Of a stretch of 64,000 nt of DNA, positions 53,489-61,642 are shown piece by piece. The DNA lies in contig CAJXMG010000003.1 of NCBI GenBank assembly GCA_913056395.1, forward strand, positions 1-64,000, written 5' to 3'. The stretch comes from an uncultured bacterium. Its GTDB lineage: Bacteria; Planctomycetota; UBA8108; UBA1146. The first letter of the stretch is position 1; each line of letters starts with the position of its first letter. The translations under genes and the position numbers were made by a program. Under the pieces are notes generated by a model that saw only the letters and a list, made by a program, of their open reading frames with translations, was not told where the DNA came from and made no database searches.

Positions 53489-55486
53489 ATGACCCAGAAA
53501 CACATGAACCAGAAATCCGCAGCCACTGCCCAGGTGGCACAGCGCAAGGATGTCTCCCCCTATTTGCCGATGACTCGTCAGGAATGCGTCGACCGCGGTT
53601 GGCTTCCCGAGAATGAATCGGATCATGATCCCGCAGTCCACGGACTCGATTTTGTGCTCGTCAGTGGTGACGCCTACGTCGATCACCCTTCTTTTGCCAA
53701 TGCGGTGATAGGTCGCTTGCTCGAGGCGCGGGGACACCGTGTAGCGATTCTTCCCCAGCCGGACTGGAAGAGTGCAGAACCGTTCAGGGTTTTTGGAGCA
53801 CCGAGAATCGCCTGGCTGATTTCCGCAGGAAACCTCGATTCCCATCTCAATCATTACACGGCACACAAGAAGCCCCGCTCCGATGATCAGTACTCACCGG
53901 GAGGGCGCGCAGGTCTCCGTCCCGACGGAGCGACCATCGTCTACTCCCAGCGTTGCCGGGAGGCCTTCAAGGGGGTTCCCATCATTGCAGGGGGTGTGGA
54001 AGTTTCGATGCGGCGGATGGCCCATGTCGATTACTGGCATGAAAAGGTCAAGCGTTCGCTGATTCTCGATGCCCGTGTCGATCTCGCCGTTTATGGCATG
54101 GGTGAGAAAGCCCTGTTGGGGATCATCGATCGCCTTCAGGCCGGGGAGAAGATCGAAGAGATTCACGACATCCCCGGAACCGCCTATGCGATCGGCAAGC
54201 ATGGTCGCCCCCATTTTTATCCGGAAAAAAACTGGCAGCAGGGGACTCCGTGGTGGGAACAGACCGGTGATTTCACCGATTCGATTCTGGAGTTGCCGTC
54301 TTACGATGAGATCCGGGGACACGATGACGTCAGCAAAGAGCGCTTTGCCCGTGCCCAGCACCTTTTTCATCGCGAGCAGAATCCGGACTCTGCACCGATT
54401 CTGGTCCAGCGCCACGGAGACCATACTTTGGTCGTCAATCGACCGATGAAAGCTCTCGAAACAGACGAGCTCGATCGGGTTTTCTCACTGCCCTACAACA
54501 AGGAGCCCCATCCGAGTTACGGCGATGAAACGATCCCCGCCCACGAGACGGTCAAGTTTTCCATCAACATCATGCGGGGCTGTTTTGGCGGCTGTACCTT
54601 CTGCGCCATCACGGAGCACCAGGGCCGAGCCGTTTCTTCCCGCAGTGAAGAGAGTGTTCTTCAGGAGGTCGAGGATCTGAATCGGCTGCAGGGATACAAG
54701 GGGGTCATCAGTGATCTGGGTGGACCCACCGCAAACATGTACCGGATGCGTTGTACCAGGCCGGAGATTGAAGCTCGCTGCCGCCGCCCATCCTGTGTTC
54801 ATCCGACCATCTGCAAATTGCTGGGCACCGACCATGGTCCGGTGAAGCAGTTGATGCAAAAGGTGAGGGATTCGGATGGAGTGAAGATGGTTCACGTCGC
54901 TTCCGGAGTCCGGATGGATCTGGCCAATCTCGATCAGGAGTACATCGACGATCTGGCTGCTCATCATGTCGGAGGACATCTCAAGGTGGCTCCGGAACAC
55001 ATCGATGATGACACCCTGAAACTGATGAAGAAGCCGGGAATGGACACGTACCTCGAATTCGAGGAGAGATTCCAGGAAGCGAGTCACAAGGCGGGCAAGG
55101 AGCAGTACCTGGTGCCTTATTTTCTTTCCAGTCACCCGGGTTGTGAGCAGTCTGCCGCAGTCGACATCGCCGAGTTCCTGCAGGCTCGCCGTCTGCGTCC
55201 CCAGCAGGTGCAGGATTTCATTCCGACTCCGGGAACCCCGGCCACCTGTATGTGGTGGACCGGACTCGATCCGACGCGGATGAAAGAAGTCTTCGTCGAA
55301 AACAAGATGCGCAACAAGCGCAAGCAGCGCGCCATGCTTCAGTGGTGGAAGCCGGAAAATGCTCCTCTGGTCAAAGAACTGCTCCAGGATACGGGCCGCA
55401 CCGACCTGATCGGTAATCATGAGGGGGCTCTTTTGAAGCCGAATGCATCGCATTCATCGTTTCGATATCGAAAAAAGAAAAATTAG
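53489..55486 (+). CDS. YgiQ family radical SAM protein
   Basis: A 665-residue radical SAM enzyme of the YgiQ (UPF0313) family. An N-terminal cobalamin-binding-like domain (LDFVLVSGDAYVDHPSFANAV) precedes the core. The cluster motif is CFGGCTFC in NIMRGCFGGCTFCAITEHQGR. Other family marks are AGGVEVSMRRMAHVDYW, VSDLGGPTANMYRM-like sequence, KVAPEHIDDDTLKLMKKPG and YFLSSHPGCE. The C-terminus is Lys/Arg-rich. GGAGG precedes the ATG by four bases. The biological substrate of YgiQ is unknown. Confidence 0.95.
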   Translation: MTQKHMNQKSAATAQVAQRKDVSPYLPMTRQECVDRGWLPENESDHDPAVHGLDFVLVSGDAYVDHPSFANAVIGRLLEARGHRVAILPQPDWKSAEPFRVFGAPRIAWLISAGNLDSHLNHYTAHKKPRSDDQYSPGGRAGLRPDGATIVYSQRCREAFKGVPIIAGGVEVSMRRMAHVDYWHEKVKRSLILDARVDLAVYGMGEKALLGIIDRLQAGEKIEEIHDIPGTAYAIGKHGRPHFYPEKNWQQGTPWWEQTGDFTDSILELPSYDEIRGHDDVSKERFARAQHLFHREQNPDSAPILVQRHGDHTLVVNRPMKALETDELDRVFSLPYNKEPHPSYGDETIPAHETVKFSINIMRGCFGGCTFCAITEHQGRAVSSRSEESVLQEVEDLNRLQGYKGVISDLGGPTANMYRMRCTRPEIEARCRRPSCVHPTICKLLGTDHGPVKQLMQKVRDSDGVKMVHVASGVRMDLANLDQEYIDDLAAHHVGGHLKVAPEHIDDDTLKLMKKPGMDTYLEFEERFQEASHKAGKEQYLVPYFLSSHPGCEQSAAVDIAEFLQARRLRPQQVQDFIPTPGTPATCMWWTGLDPTRMKEVFVENKMRNKRKQRAMLQWWKPENAPLVKELLQDTGRTDLIGNHEGALLKPNASHSSFRYRKKKN

Positions 55487-55603
55487 AACGAGGCCCACGA
55501 CAAACTATATTATAGCAATATTTTTTGGGTTACGTTATTTATGAAGGTTAGGAATCAGGGTCCGTGGTTAATGTAGCATTATCTACCGATGGGAAGTCCG
55601 TTT

Positions 55604-57259
55604 ATGTTTAAATGGTTTCTTGAAGGAATCGGCAGCCTTATAGGTATTTATGTGGGCGCGTTTATTATTAGCTTTGTTATTGGAGGATGTAATTATTTGA
55701 TAGGAAAGGACACCGGTAGACCAGGTGGTTCCCCAATCAGGTGGTTTGTTACTGGGCAAGCCTTTCAAATCACTGGCTTAAAAAGCGATAGAGCGAAAAA
55801 GATTAGTGAAGAGAGAGTTTTTGAAACTCTGTATAAACAAAATAAGCTTATCGCGGCTTTCTTTGGAGATAAAAACTCAGCATTCGTATTGCGAGGCTAC
55901 AAAACTTCTGATCTACAAGGTCCGAAATGGGTCACTGGATCGAAGCTAAGTGGATTCTATGAAGGGGCTCTTCATTTTGTGGCGAGTGGGGGCTACTCCA
56001 ATAAAAAGATGGAGAATAACCAACGATTAAAGTGGATCAGAGCACTTCTGAAAAAAGGATTAAATGTCAATTTGGTCAATGTAAATGGACAAACCCCGCT
56101 AATGTTGGCAATAAAACATTCAAGTCTAGAGGTTGTTAATTTACTCCTTGAAAATGGGGCAAGCACAGTCATTCGGGACAACTGGGATCAAAGCCCGTTG
56201 TTTTATTCAGCTTATGCATCTGATCAGGGGTTCGATAAATTTAAAGTACTCGCTGAATATGGCTGGGAAATTTCAAATGACGCTGAGTTTTTAAACAGTG
56301 CTGCACAGTTCTCAGGAGATCCGGAGCTTGTCGAGCATTTGATCAAGTCAGGGATTACCTCTAATAGCGATTTAACTTTCTTGGCCTCCCACAATGAGGA
56401 AAGTTTTCAGGTATTCAAGTTATTGTATGACCGTGGTTTGAGAGGGATGAACCCTCGTACTGATGTTACGCCCTTGATGATGGCCTGTAGAGTCCCAGGG
56501 TCAGATGTAATGGTGAATGAAATTCTTTCAATAGGAGTTGACCTAGACAAAAAAGATAAAGATGGGAAGACAGCACTTGCTTACGCATCTGAAAATCCTA
56601 GGGGTTCTAATGTGATAAAAAAGCTATTTGATTTCGGGGCGAGTCCATCTGTTGCAAAGATGATTGGCTGTAATCCTCTGGTCATTGCGGCTTCACAGAG
56701 TTCGGATAGAACTTCTGCAATGAGAGAGCTTCTGAAATCTGGATTTTCGCGTGGAGAAAGAGATCGTGAGGGTTGGACTCCTTTAATGAGGGTTTGTATG
56801 GAAAAACCTTCAATAGAAAATGTAAAATTCCTTATCAAAGGAACTGATTGTTCAGCACGAAACAGGGAAGGCGATAGTGCGTTACATGTTGCAGTAAAAA
56901 ACTCAACAGACACGGGCTTATTGGAACTTCTATTGTCCCATTGCAATCAGAAGGATTTGGATGCCAAGGGTAGGAATGCGCTTCAGATTGCATGTTTGTA
57001 TTCCGATAGCGTTAACGTGGTCGAATCGCTTCTTGAGCATTTTGATGTAAACAGCAAAGATTCGAACGGAAATACCCCTCTAATGTATTCTGTTCAATCC
57101 AGTGCGAATCCTGTTGAGATCACGGAATATTTACTTGCCAAAGGTGCAAAAGCCGAACTAAAAAACAACTCCGGAAAAACGGCTTTGGACCTCGGGCGAA
57201 GAAACAGAAAATTTTCAGAGTCTTCGGCATTCTGGAAGCTAAATGACCTGTCTTATTAA
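55604..57259 (+). CDS. Ankyrin-repeat protein with N-terminal membrane/lipoprotein-like segment
   Basis: A protein of about 551 residues in a strongly AT-rich stretch. A hydrophobic N-terminus (GIGSLIGIYVGAFIISFVIGGC) could be a membrane anchor or, with the Cys, a lipoprotein signal. From about residue 140 to the end there are roughly ten ankyrin-type repeats (NGQTPLMLAIKHSSLEVVNLLLENGA, DGKTALAYASEN, EGDSALHVAVKN, NGNTPLMYSVQSS). Such repeats bind proteins; no catalytic domain is seen. GGGAAG seven bases before the ATG at 55604 supports this start over 55589. Codon use and composition differ from both neighbours, which suggests acquisition from elsewhere or weak constraint. Confidence 0.85.
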   Translation: MFKWFLEGIGSLIGIYVGAFIISFVIGGCNYLIGKDTGRPGGSPIRWFVTGQAFQITGLKSDRAKKISEERVFETLYKQNKLIAAFFGDKNSAFVLRGYKTSDLQGPKWVTGSKLSGFYEGALHFVASGGYSNKKMENNQRLKWIRALLKKGLNVNLVNVNGQTPLMLAIKHSSLEVVNLLLENGASTVIRDNWDQSPLFYSAYASDQGFDKFKVLAEYGWEISNDAEFLNSAAQFSGDPELVEHLIKSGITSNSDLTFLASHNEESFQVFKLLYDRGLRGMNPRTDVTPLMMACRVPGSDVMVNEILSIGVDLDKKDKDGKTALAYASENPRGSNVIKKLFDFGASPSVAKMIGCNPLVIAASQSSDRTSAMRELLKSGFSRGERDREGWTPLMRVCMEKPSIENVKFLIKGTDCSARNREGDSALHVAVKNSTDTGLLELLLSHCNQKDLDAKGRNALQIACLYSDSVNVVESLLEHFDVNSKDSNGNTPLMYSVQSSANPVEITEYLLAKGAKAELKNNSGKTALDLGRRNRKFSESSAFWKLNDLSY

Positions 57260-57288
57260 ATTAGTTTTAGTCAAGAGTCGGAATAGAT

Positions 57289-58161
57289 CTATTGAAGAGT
57301 TTTCCAGATCCGCTGTTTGATGACTCGGTGAATCAGGCTGACGATGGCGAGGACCACCAGCAGTGCCGGTGAGATGGGCCAGTCCCTGACGATGGAGAGC
57401 CAGAAGGTCAGCAGGGTACTGACGACCCCGATCACCGAACAGGTCCATGCGTATCCTGAAAGGGATCTTGCCGCCGGAAAGCTGATGGTCGCAGGGATCA
57501 GCAACAATCCGAGAACCGCCTGGGGGCCGATTTCAGGAACGATCATGCCACTGGCAATTCCTGCCAGGGACAAATGAATCAGAAGCCAGCGCCTTTCCGG
57601 TAGCCCGGAAAGAGCAGCCTGTTCCCGATCGATCGCCGTCAACCAAAGCTCACGTCGATAGTAGATGCCGATGGTGGCGAGAATCAGGCAGCTCGCGATG
57701 ACCCGGTTTCTGCCGTCTTCCAGAATTGAGAGGACGTGTCCATGGTGAAGCCAACGGTGGGAAAACTCGTCATAGATGCTGTCCAGCAGAAGAATCTCCG
57801 CAAGAGCGAGGCTGATGACGAAGAGCAGGGCCGCGCCACTTTCAATCCGCTCACGGGAACCTCTGGAAGAGAGCCAGTAAAGGCCGAGGGCCAGAAACAG
57901 AAAGGCGCAGAGGTTTTGGAAAAAAGTGTGGGGCGGATCCATCGTTTCATAGGCCATGGCAAAGATGGTTGGCCAGATGAAGTAGGCGAAGGCGACTCCC
58001 GATCCGGCGATGCCCGGAACCGCCACGGCAACGAAGGGCATCTTTCTCAAGACGAGAAGGGTCCCGATCGCCGGAAGCACGAGCGCCGCGGCCAACAGCG
58101 AGAAAAAGCCATCGCGAAAGAGTCCGGTCGAGAGTTCCCAGGCTTCGATCAGACTACTCAT
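57289..58161 (-). CDS. Metal (zinc/manganese) ABC transporter permease, ZnuB-like
   Basis: A 290-residue permease of the ABC-3 family with about eight membrane helices. The opening FFSLLAAALVLPAIGTLLVLRKMPFVAVAVPGIAGSGVAFA fits the family. GLPERRWLLIHLSLAGIASGMIVPEIGPQAVLGLLLIPATISF is the conserved late segment. It is the last gene of the operon; its ATG overlaps the ATPase stop (ATGA). It moves the metal ion delivered by the binding protein across the inner membrane. Confidence 0.9.
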   Translation of the reverse strand: MSSLIEAWELSTGLFRDGFFSLLAAALVLPAIGTLLVLRKMPFVAVAVPGIAGSGVAFAYFIWPTIFAMAYETMDPPHTFFQNLCAFLFLALGLYWLSSRGSRERIESGAALLFVISLALAEILLLDSIYDEFSHRWLHHGHVLSILEDGRNRVIASCLILATIGIYYRRELWLTAIDREQAALSGLPERRWLLIHLSLAGIASGMIVPEIGPQAVLGLLLIPATISFPAARSLSGYAWTCSVIGVVSTLLTFWLSIVRDWPISPALLVVLAIVSLIHRVIKQRIWKTLQ

Positions 58162-58841
58162 GAGCTTGGCTCCAATGAGATCTCTCCCGTTGCTGAAAGG
58201 TCGAGGTAGCAGCGTGGCTGGACAGGGATCCAGTTGGAATCATGAGTGATGACCAGAAACAGGATTTCCGAGTTTTCAGCGAGGTCGGTCACCAGCTTCC
58301 CCAGTGATTCCCTGCCCTGCTGATCGACACCATTCATCGGCTCATCGAGAACGATGCAGTTGGCATCGGCGACGAGGGCGCGGGCGATCAGTGCTCTCCG
58401 CTGTTCACCCCCGGACAATCGCGCAAATCGGCGGTTCTCCATCCCGTTCAGACCGACTCGAGTCAGCATTTCAGAGACGACCTGTTTTGCCGGCTTGTCC
58501 TGCGATTTGCCAGGCCTCAATCCCCACAGGGGTGAACCCGTATCGGGGGTGTCCCACATTCCCAACTCGACGATGTCAAAGACGGAAACGGGATAATCTT
58601 CGGTGAGGGGCAGCTGTTGGGGAACCCAGCGACAATGGGGCTGGATGTTCCACCGAACTTTCCCGGAGATGGCGGGAATCAGATTGAGCAAGGTGCGCGC
58701 AAAAGTCGACTTGCCGCAGCCATTGGGGCCACGCATGACATTGAGCCCCCCCGCGGAAACGGAGAAGCTCCAGGGACCGGCCACGGTGTGATCACCGTGG
58801 CCGATCACCAGATCTTCGAGGCGAAACTCAACGTTGCTCAA
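58158..58841 (-). CDS. Metal ABC transporter ATPase, ZnuC-like
   Basis: A 227-residue ABC ATPase: Walker A MRGPNGCGKSTFARTLL, signature LSGGEQRRALIARALV, Walker B CIVLDEPMNGVDQQG and switch His in LVITHDSNW. An insertion (about residues 90-115) precedes the signature. Its start overlaps the end of the binding-protein gene by 14 bases and its stop overlaps the permease start, so the three are tightly coupled. Confidence 0.93.
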   Translation of the reverse strand: MSNVEFRLEDLVIGHGDHTVAGPWSFSVSAGGLNVMRGPNGCGKSTFARTLLNLIPAISGKVRWNIQPHCRWVPQQLPLTEDYPVSVFDIVELGMWDTPDTGSPLWGLRPGKSQDKPAKQVVSEMLTRVGLNGMENRRFARLSGGEQRRALIARALVADANCIVLDEPMNGVDQQGRESLGKLVTDLAENSEILFLVITHDSNWIPVQPRCYLDLSATGEISLEPSS

Positions 58842-59760
58842 CTTTGAGGTTCTTTTCGAAAGTACTGACGATGTGTTCCATGAAGGGAATATAACCCTTC
58901 AGGTTTCCTTTTACAGAACTGTGATGGGGCAAAATGGCGATTTTTGCATCACAGTTGGCGGCGATCTTTCGTGCCAAGTCCTGATTGACGGGTCTCACGA
59001 TAATCAAGCCGACATTGTTTTGTTGGGCTTTTTCAGTGACCTCGGCCAATCGGGTCGCATGAGGCGTCACCCCCGCCTTCGCCTCGATTCGATCGACAAT
59101 TTGCAAATCGAAATCCTTGGCGAAGTAACTCCAAGTGGGGTGGTACTCGATGAATCCCGCACCCTTGAACGGTGCCAGTCGAGTTTTCCAATCCGAGATT
59201 TTTTGATCCAGTTGCTGAAGGTACTCCGCACCCCGCTTTTTGAATTCTTCGCTGTACTGCGGGTATTTGTTGCTCAGGCCTTCGATGATGTTGGCAACGA
59301 TCTGCCGCCCTCGAACAGGGGACAGGTTGTAGTGCGGGTTACCCTTCAAGTGAAGGTCGGGACCGTCCTTGCGGGTTGTTGCAGCCGGAATGTCGAGGGG
59401 CTGAATCCCGGCAGAGCAGTTGATGAAGCCAGGAGTGCCCGGGCGAATCCGGTCATTTCTTGCGGCATTGAGCAACTGTGGTAACCACGCATGCTCCATA
59501 TCAAGGCCGATTTGAACCAGCATGTCTGCCTTGAAAACTGCATTCAGGAGGCGGGGCCTGGGCCGAATATTGTGTAAGTCCTCACTGCCATTGGTCAGGC
59601 TGATCACGGAAACACGATCGCCCCCGACCTGACGGACGATATCCGCCAGATCGGGGGTTGTCGTGACGACCCGGATCGGATCTTCAGCGAAGATCTGACC
59701 GGGCCATGGCAGCAGGAACAGAATCAGGATCGCCAGAACCCCGTTCGAAATCCTGCTCAT
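58828..59760 (-). CDS. Metal ABC transporter substrate-binding protein, ZnuA-like
   Basis: A protein of about 310 residues with signal peptide ISNGVLAILILFLLPWPGQIFA. The cluster A-I pattern is visible: VVTTTPDLADIVRQVGGDRVSV, ADMLVQIGLDMEHAW with the first metal His, LKGNPHYNLSP with the second, IEYHPTWSYFA with the third, and a late segment ILPHHSS. It has no long His-rich loop. The ATG at 59760 lies two bases after the porin stop, with GGAG upstream. It should capture zinc or manganese in the periplasm for the ABC permease. Confidence 0.9.
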   Translation of the reverse strand: MSRISNGVLAILILFLLPWPGQIFAEDPIRVVTTTPDLADIVRQVGGDRVSVISLTNGSEDLHNIRPRPRLLNAVFKADMLVQIGLDMEHAWLPQLLNAARNDRIRPGTPGFINCSAGIQPLDIPAATTRKDGPDLHLKGNPHYNLSPVRGRQIVANIIEGLSNKYPQYSEEFKKRGAEYLQQLDQKISDWKTRLAPFKGAGFIEYHPTWSYFAKDFDLQIVDRIEAKAGVTPHATRLAEVTEKAQQNNVGLIIVRPVNQDLARKIAANCDAKIAILPHHSSVKGNLKGYIPFMEHIVSTFEKNLKVEQR

Positions 59761-59762
59761 GC

Positions 59763-61013
59763 TTACCACTCCAGTCCGTGACCGTGACTTCCGAGCTGAA
59801 CGGTCCACTGCAGGGAAACTGCGGTGAAGTCGACCAGCTCTTCAACACCCTCTTCTTCAAGGACCAGATCCTTGAAGGAGCGAACCTCGAAGCGGAGACG
59901 GTTAAACTCATTGAGCTTTTTGGTGTAGAAGACACCGAAGTCACTGCTCTCCTCGGCGGAGTCCTCAGCGTGCTCGTACTGGTTGAAAGAGAAACCGATG
60001 GTGTTGTTGGAGTCCATGACTCTCTCGGCCATGACGTAGAAACCGGAGGCTTCGGTGTTGGTGACATTGAAGATGTCGTCGGATGGATCTCCGGCAGTTC
60101 CACCGTCATCCAACTCGCCCTCATCCTGATCATTCATGAGTGCCTCAGCCTGGAAACGGAAACCGGAACCATTGGACTCGTCCATGTCCACGTAGGTCAG
60201 GTCTAAGCCCATGACGGACCTGTTGATGTCCTGAATGTCATCCTCATCGACACCAAAGACGCGCTCCGGTGCGGTCATCAGGCTTCCACCCAACTGAAGG
60301 GTGGCGGAATCAGTCACGTCAAAAAGGGTGCTCAGGCGAGCGTTGATGGCAAAGTCTCCGGCCTCGCGCAGGGGGCCTTCTTCTTCCTCTTCTTCATCCT
60401 CGTGATGGTGGTGTCCACCACCGGGGCCGAGGATCACGTGGGCATCGCTGTCAGCAGACTGGAAGATTCCGATGCTTCCGCGCAGGAGAGAAGTGTCGCC
60501 TAGAGGGGACCACCAGTGAAGTTCGGCACCGGTTCCCTTGAGGGTTCCGCCAATGTACTCCTGAAGAACGGAGGGCTTGTCCATCATGGGAAGTTCTGCA
60601 TCGTGAATCGGGCTCAACTTGCCGAAGTCCATGTTGAAACGGCCGGCTTTGATGTGGGAGGTGGGGGTGAGCCAATCGGTGGCCATGACGTAGGCTTCTT
60701 CCAGTTCGACATCTTCATCGTCAAAGAAAATGATGCCGTGGAATTCGTAGGCATTGTCGACGGCTCCGAAGAGACCAATTTCGGCTCCGCGAAGCTTGAA
60801 TCCGTCTGCTCCAGCCTCGATGCCCTCGTCGTCACTCCATGTGGCGACCATGTCTCCGATGAAACTGATGGCGGGGTTGAAGCGATTGTCGAGAACAGTC
60901 GTCTGACCGTAGTCGCCAAGGCCGATGCGGCTGGAGCCATCCTGGGCCTGAAGCGATGTGAGCGGTGCGCCGATACAAATCAGCAACGCAAGAACGAGTG
61001 AAAGGGGTTTCAT
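59763..61013 (-). CDS. Outer-membrane porin-like protein with His/acid-rich metal-binding loop
   Basis: A 416-residue protein with signal peptide MKPLSLVLALLICIGAPLTSLQA and an alternating beta-strand pattern typical of outer-membrane barrels (FISFIGDMVATWSDDEG-like strands, FEFHGIIFFDD-type strands, GRFNMDFGKLSPIHDAELP and a C-terminal strand ending in SHGHGLEW). It resembles porin/OprO-type proteins, not a TonB receptor, as no plug is seen. One loop near residue 205 is GGGHHHHEDEEEEEEG, a likely divalent-metal binding site. The gene lies between a small Cys/His protein and the binding-protein gene, so it probably lets zinc cross the outer membrane. GAGAAG precedes the ATG at 61013. Confidence 0.83.
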   Translation of the reverse strand: MKPLSLVLALLICIGAPLTSLQAQDGSSRIGLGDYGQTTVLDNRFNPAISFIGDMVATWSDDEGIEAGADGFKLRGAEIGLFGAVDNAYEFHGIIFFDDEDVELEEAYVMATDWLTPTSHIKAGRFNMDFGKLSPIHDAELPMMDKPSVLQEYIGGTLKGTGAELHWWSPLGDTSLLRGSIGIFQSADSDAHVILGPGGGHHHHEDEEEEEEGPLREAGDFAINARLSTLFDVTDSATLQLGGSLMTAPERVFGVDEDDIQDINRSVMGLDLTYVDMDESNGSGFRFQAEALMNDQDEGELDDGGTAGDPSDDIFNVTNTEASGFYVMAERVMDSNNTIGFSFNQYEHAEDSAEESSDFGVFYTKKLNEFNRLRFEVRSFKDLVLEEEGVEELVDFTAVSLQWTVQLGSHGHGLEW

Positions 61014-61175
61014 GCTTTTCTTCTCTAAATACAAAAGCATTCAGCTTTTGCGGGATTGAATGGGATTGTGGTTTTATGTCGTGAAACCCTGGAACCAGCA
61101 TCGTCCCAAAGGTTGGACCGGTGCTGTTCAGGGGTCACAAAAACTTTTCAGAATCAAAGTCTTGAAGAAGTGTGG

Positions 61176-61592
61176 CTAGGCACAGGGCGGGCTTCTGCCG
61201 GGACGCTCTTTTTTGACCTGGAAGTCAATGAGAGTCGCGTCAGAAGGAACCTGCAACGCTCCGTGAATCGGTTTCGAAAGCAGAATCTGGACATGCAGCA
61301 GATCGCCATGAGCCGAAGCCAAAGCTTCACAGGTTTGACAGTCAGCGGAACCGGAAGAGTCCGGTTCTTCTGTGGGTGTTTTTTCAGTGGCACAACCCTC
61401 ATGTCCGCAGGTGGAAGAAGCGGCAGAGGTTTGAGGGTGTGAGAGTTGGTGCACCTCAGTGGCCAGTGTGAAATGGATCGTCGCAATCAGAGCCAGCAGG
61501 ATTCCGAATGGGGAATGAAACCCACCCGGTTCAAGCCGGCCTTGTGCAGTTCGATTTGCAAACACCTTCACTGTGGTGAACCTTTCACCCAT
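61176..61592 (-). CDS. Small Cys/His-rich exported protein at the head of the metal operon
   Basis: A protein of about 138 residues. A hydrophobic segment (FGILLALIATIHFTLA) is followed by a His/Cys-rich part: EVHQLSHPQTSAASSTCGHEGC, then SADCQTCEALASAHGD. I do not recognise a family for certain, though small exported proteins with CxxC and His pairs occur in zinc-uptake operons. It is the first gene after the Fur/Zur-like promoter and 163 bases before the porin gene. It could bind or buffer metal. The ATG at 61592 lacks a good ribosome-binding site; a GTG seven codons later follows GAAAGG and may be the true start. Confidence 0.6.
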   Translation of the reverse strand: MGERFTTVKVFANRTAQGRLEPGGFHSPFGILLALIATIHFTLATEVHQLSHPQTSAASSTCGHEGCATEKTPTEEPDSSGSADCQTCEALASAHGDLLHVQILLSKPIHGALQVPSDATLIDFQVKKERPGRSPPCA

Positions 61593-61612
61593 CAAGAAGT
61601 GATGGACTCAGG

Positions 61613-61642
61613 ATCTTAATGATAATCGTTTATCAGGGGCAA
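61613..61642 (-). promoter_or_regulatory. Promoter with Fur/Zur-like operator for the metal-uptake operon
   Basis: On the minus strand TTGCCC (plus 61637-61642) and TAAGAT (plus 61613-61618) are 18 bases apart, a good sigma-70-type pair. Between them lies the inverted repeat TGATAA-N4-TTATCA (61620-61635), which matches the style of Fur-family operators. A repressor bound here would block RNA polymerase. The genes downstream point to Zur (zinc) or Mur (manganese). The -35 box touches the stop of the upstream cytochrome gene. Confidence 0.7.

Noticed and set aside
59763-61013. The porin-like protein as a TonB-dependent receptor
   Set aside because: No plug domain or TonB box is visible and the length (416 residues) is too short.
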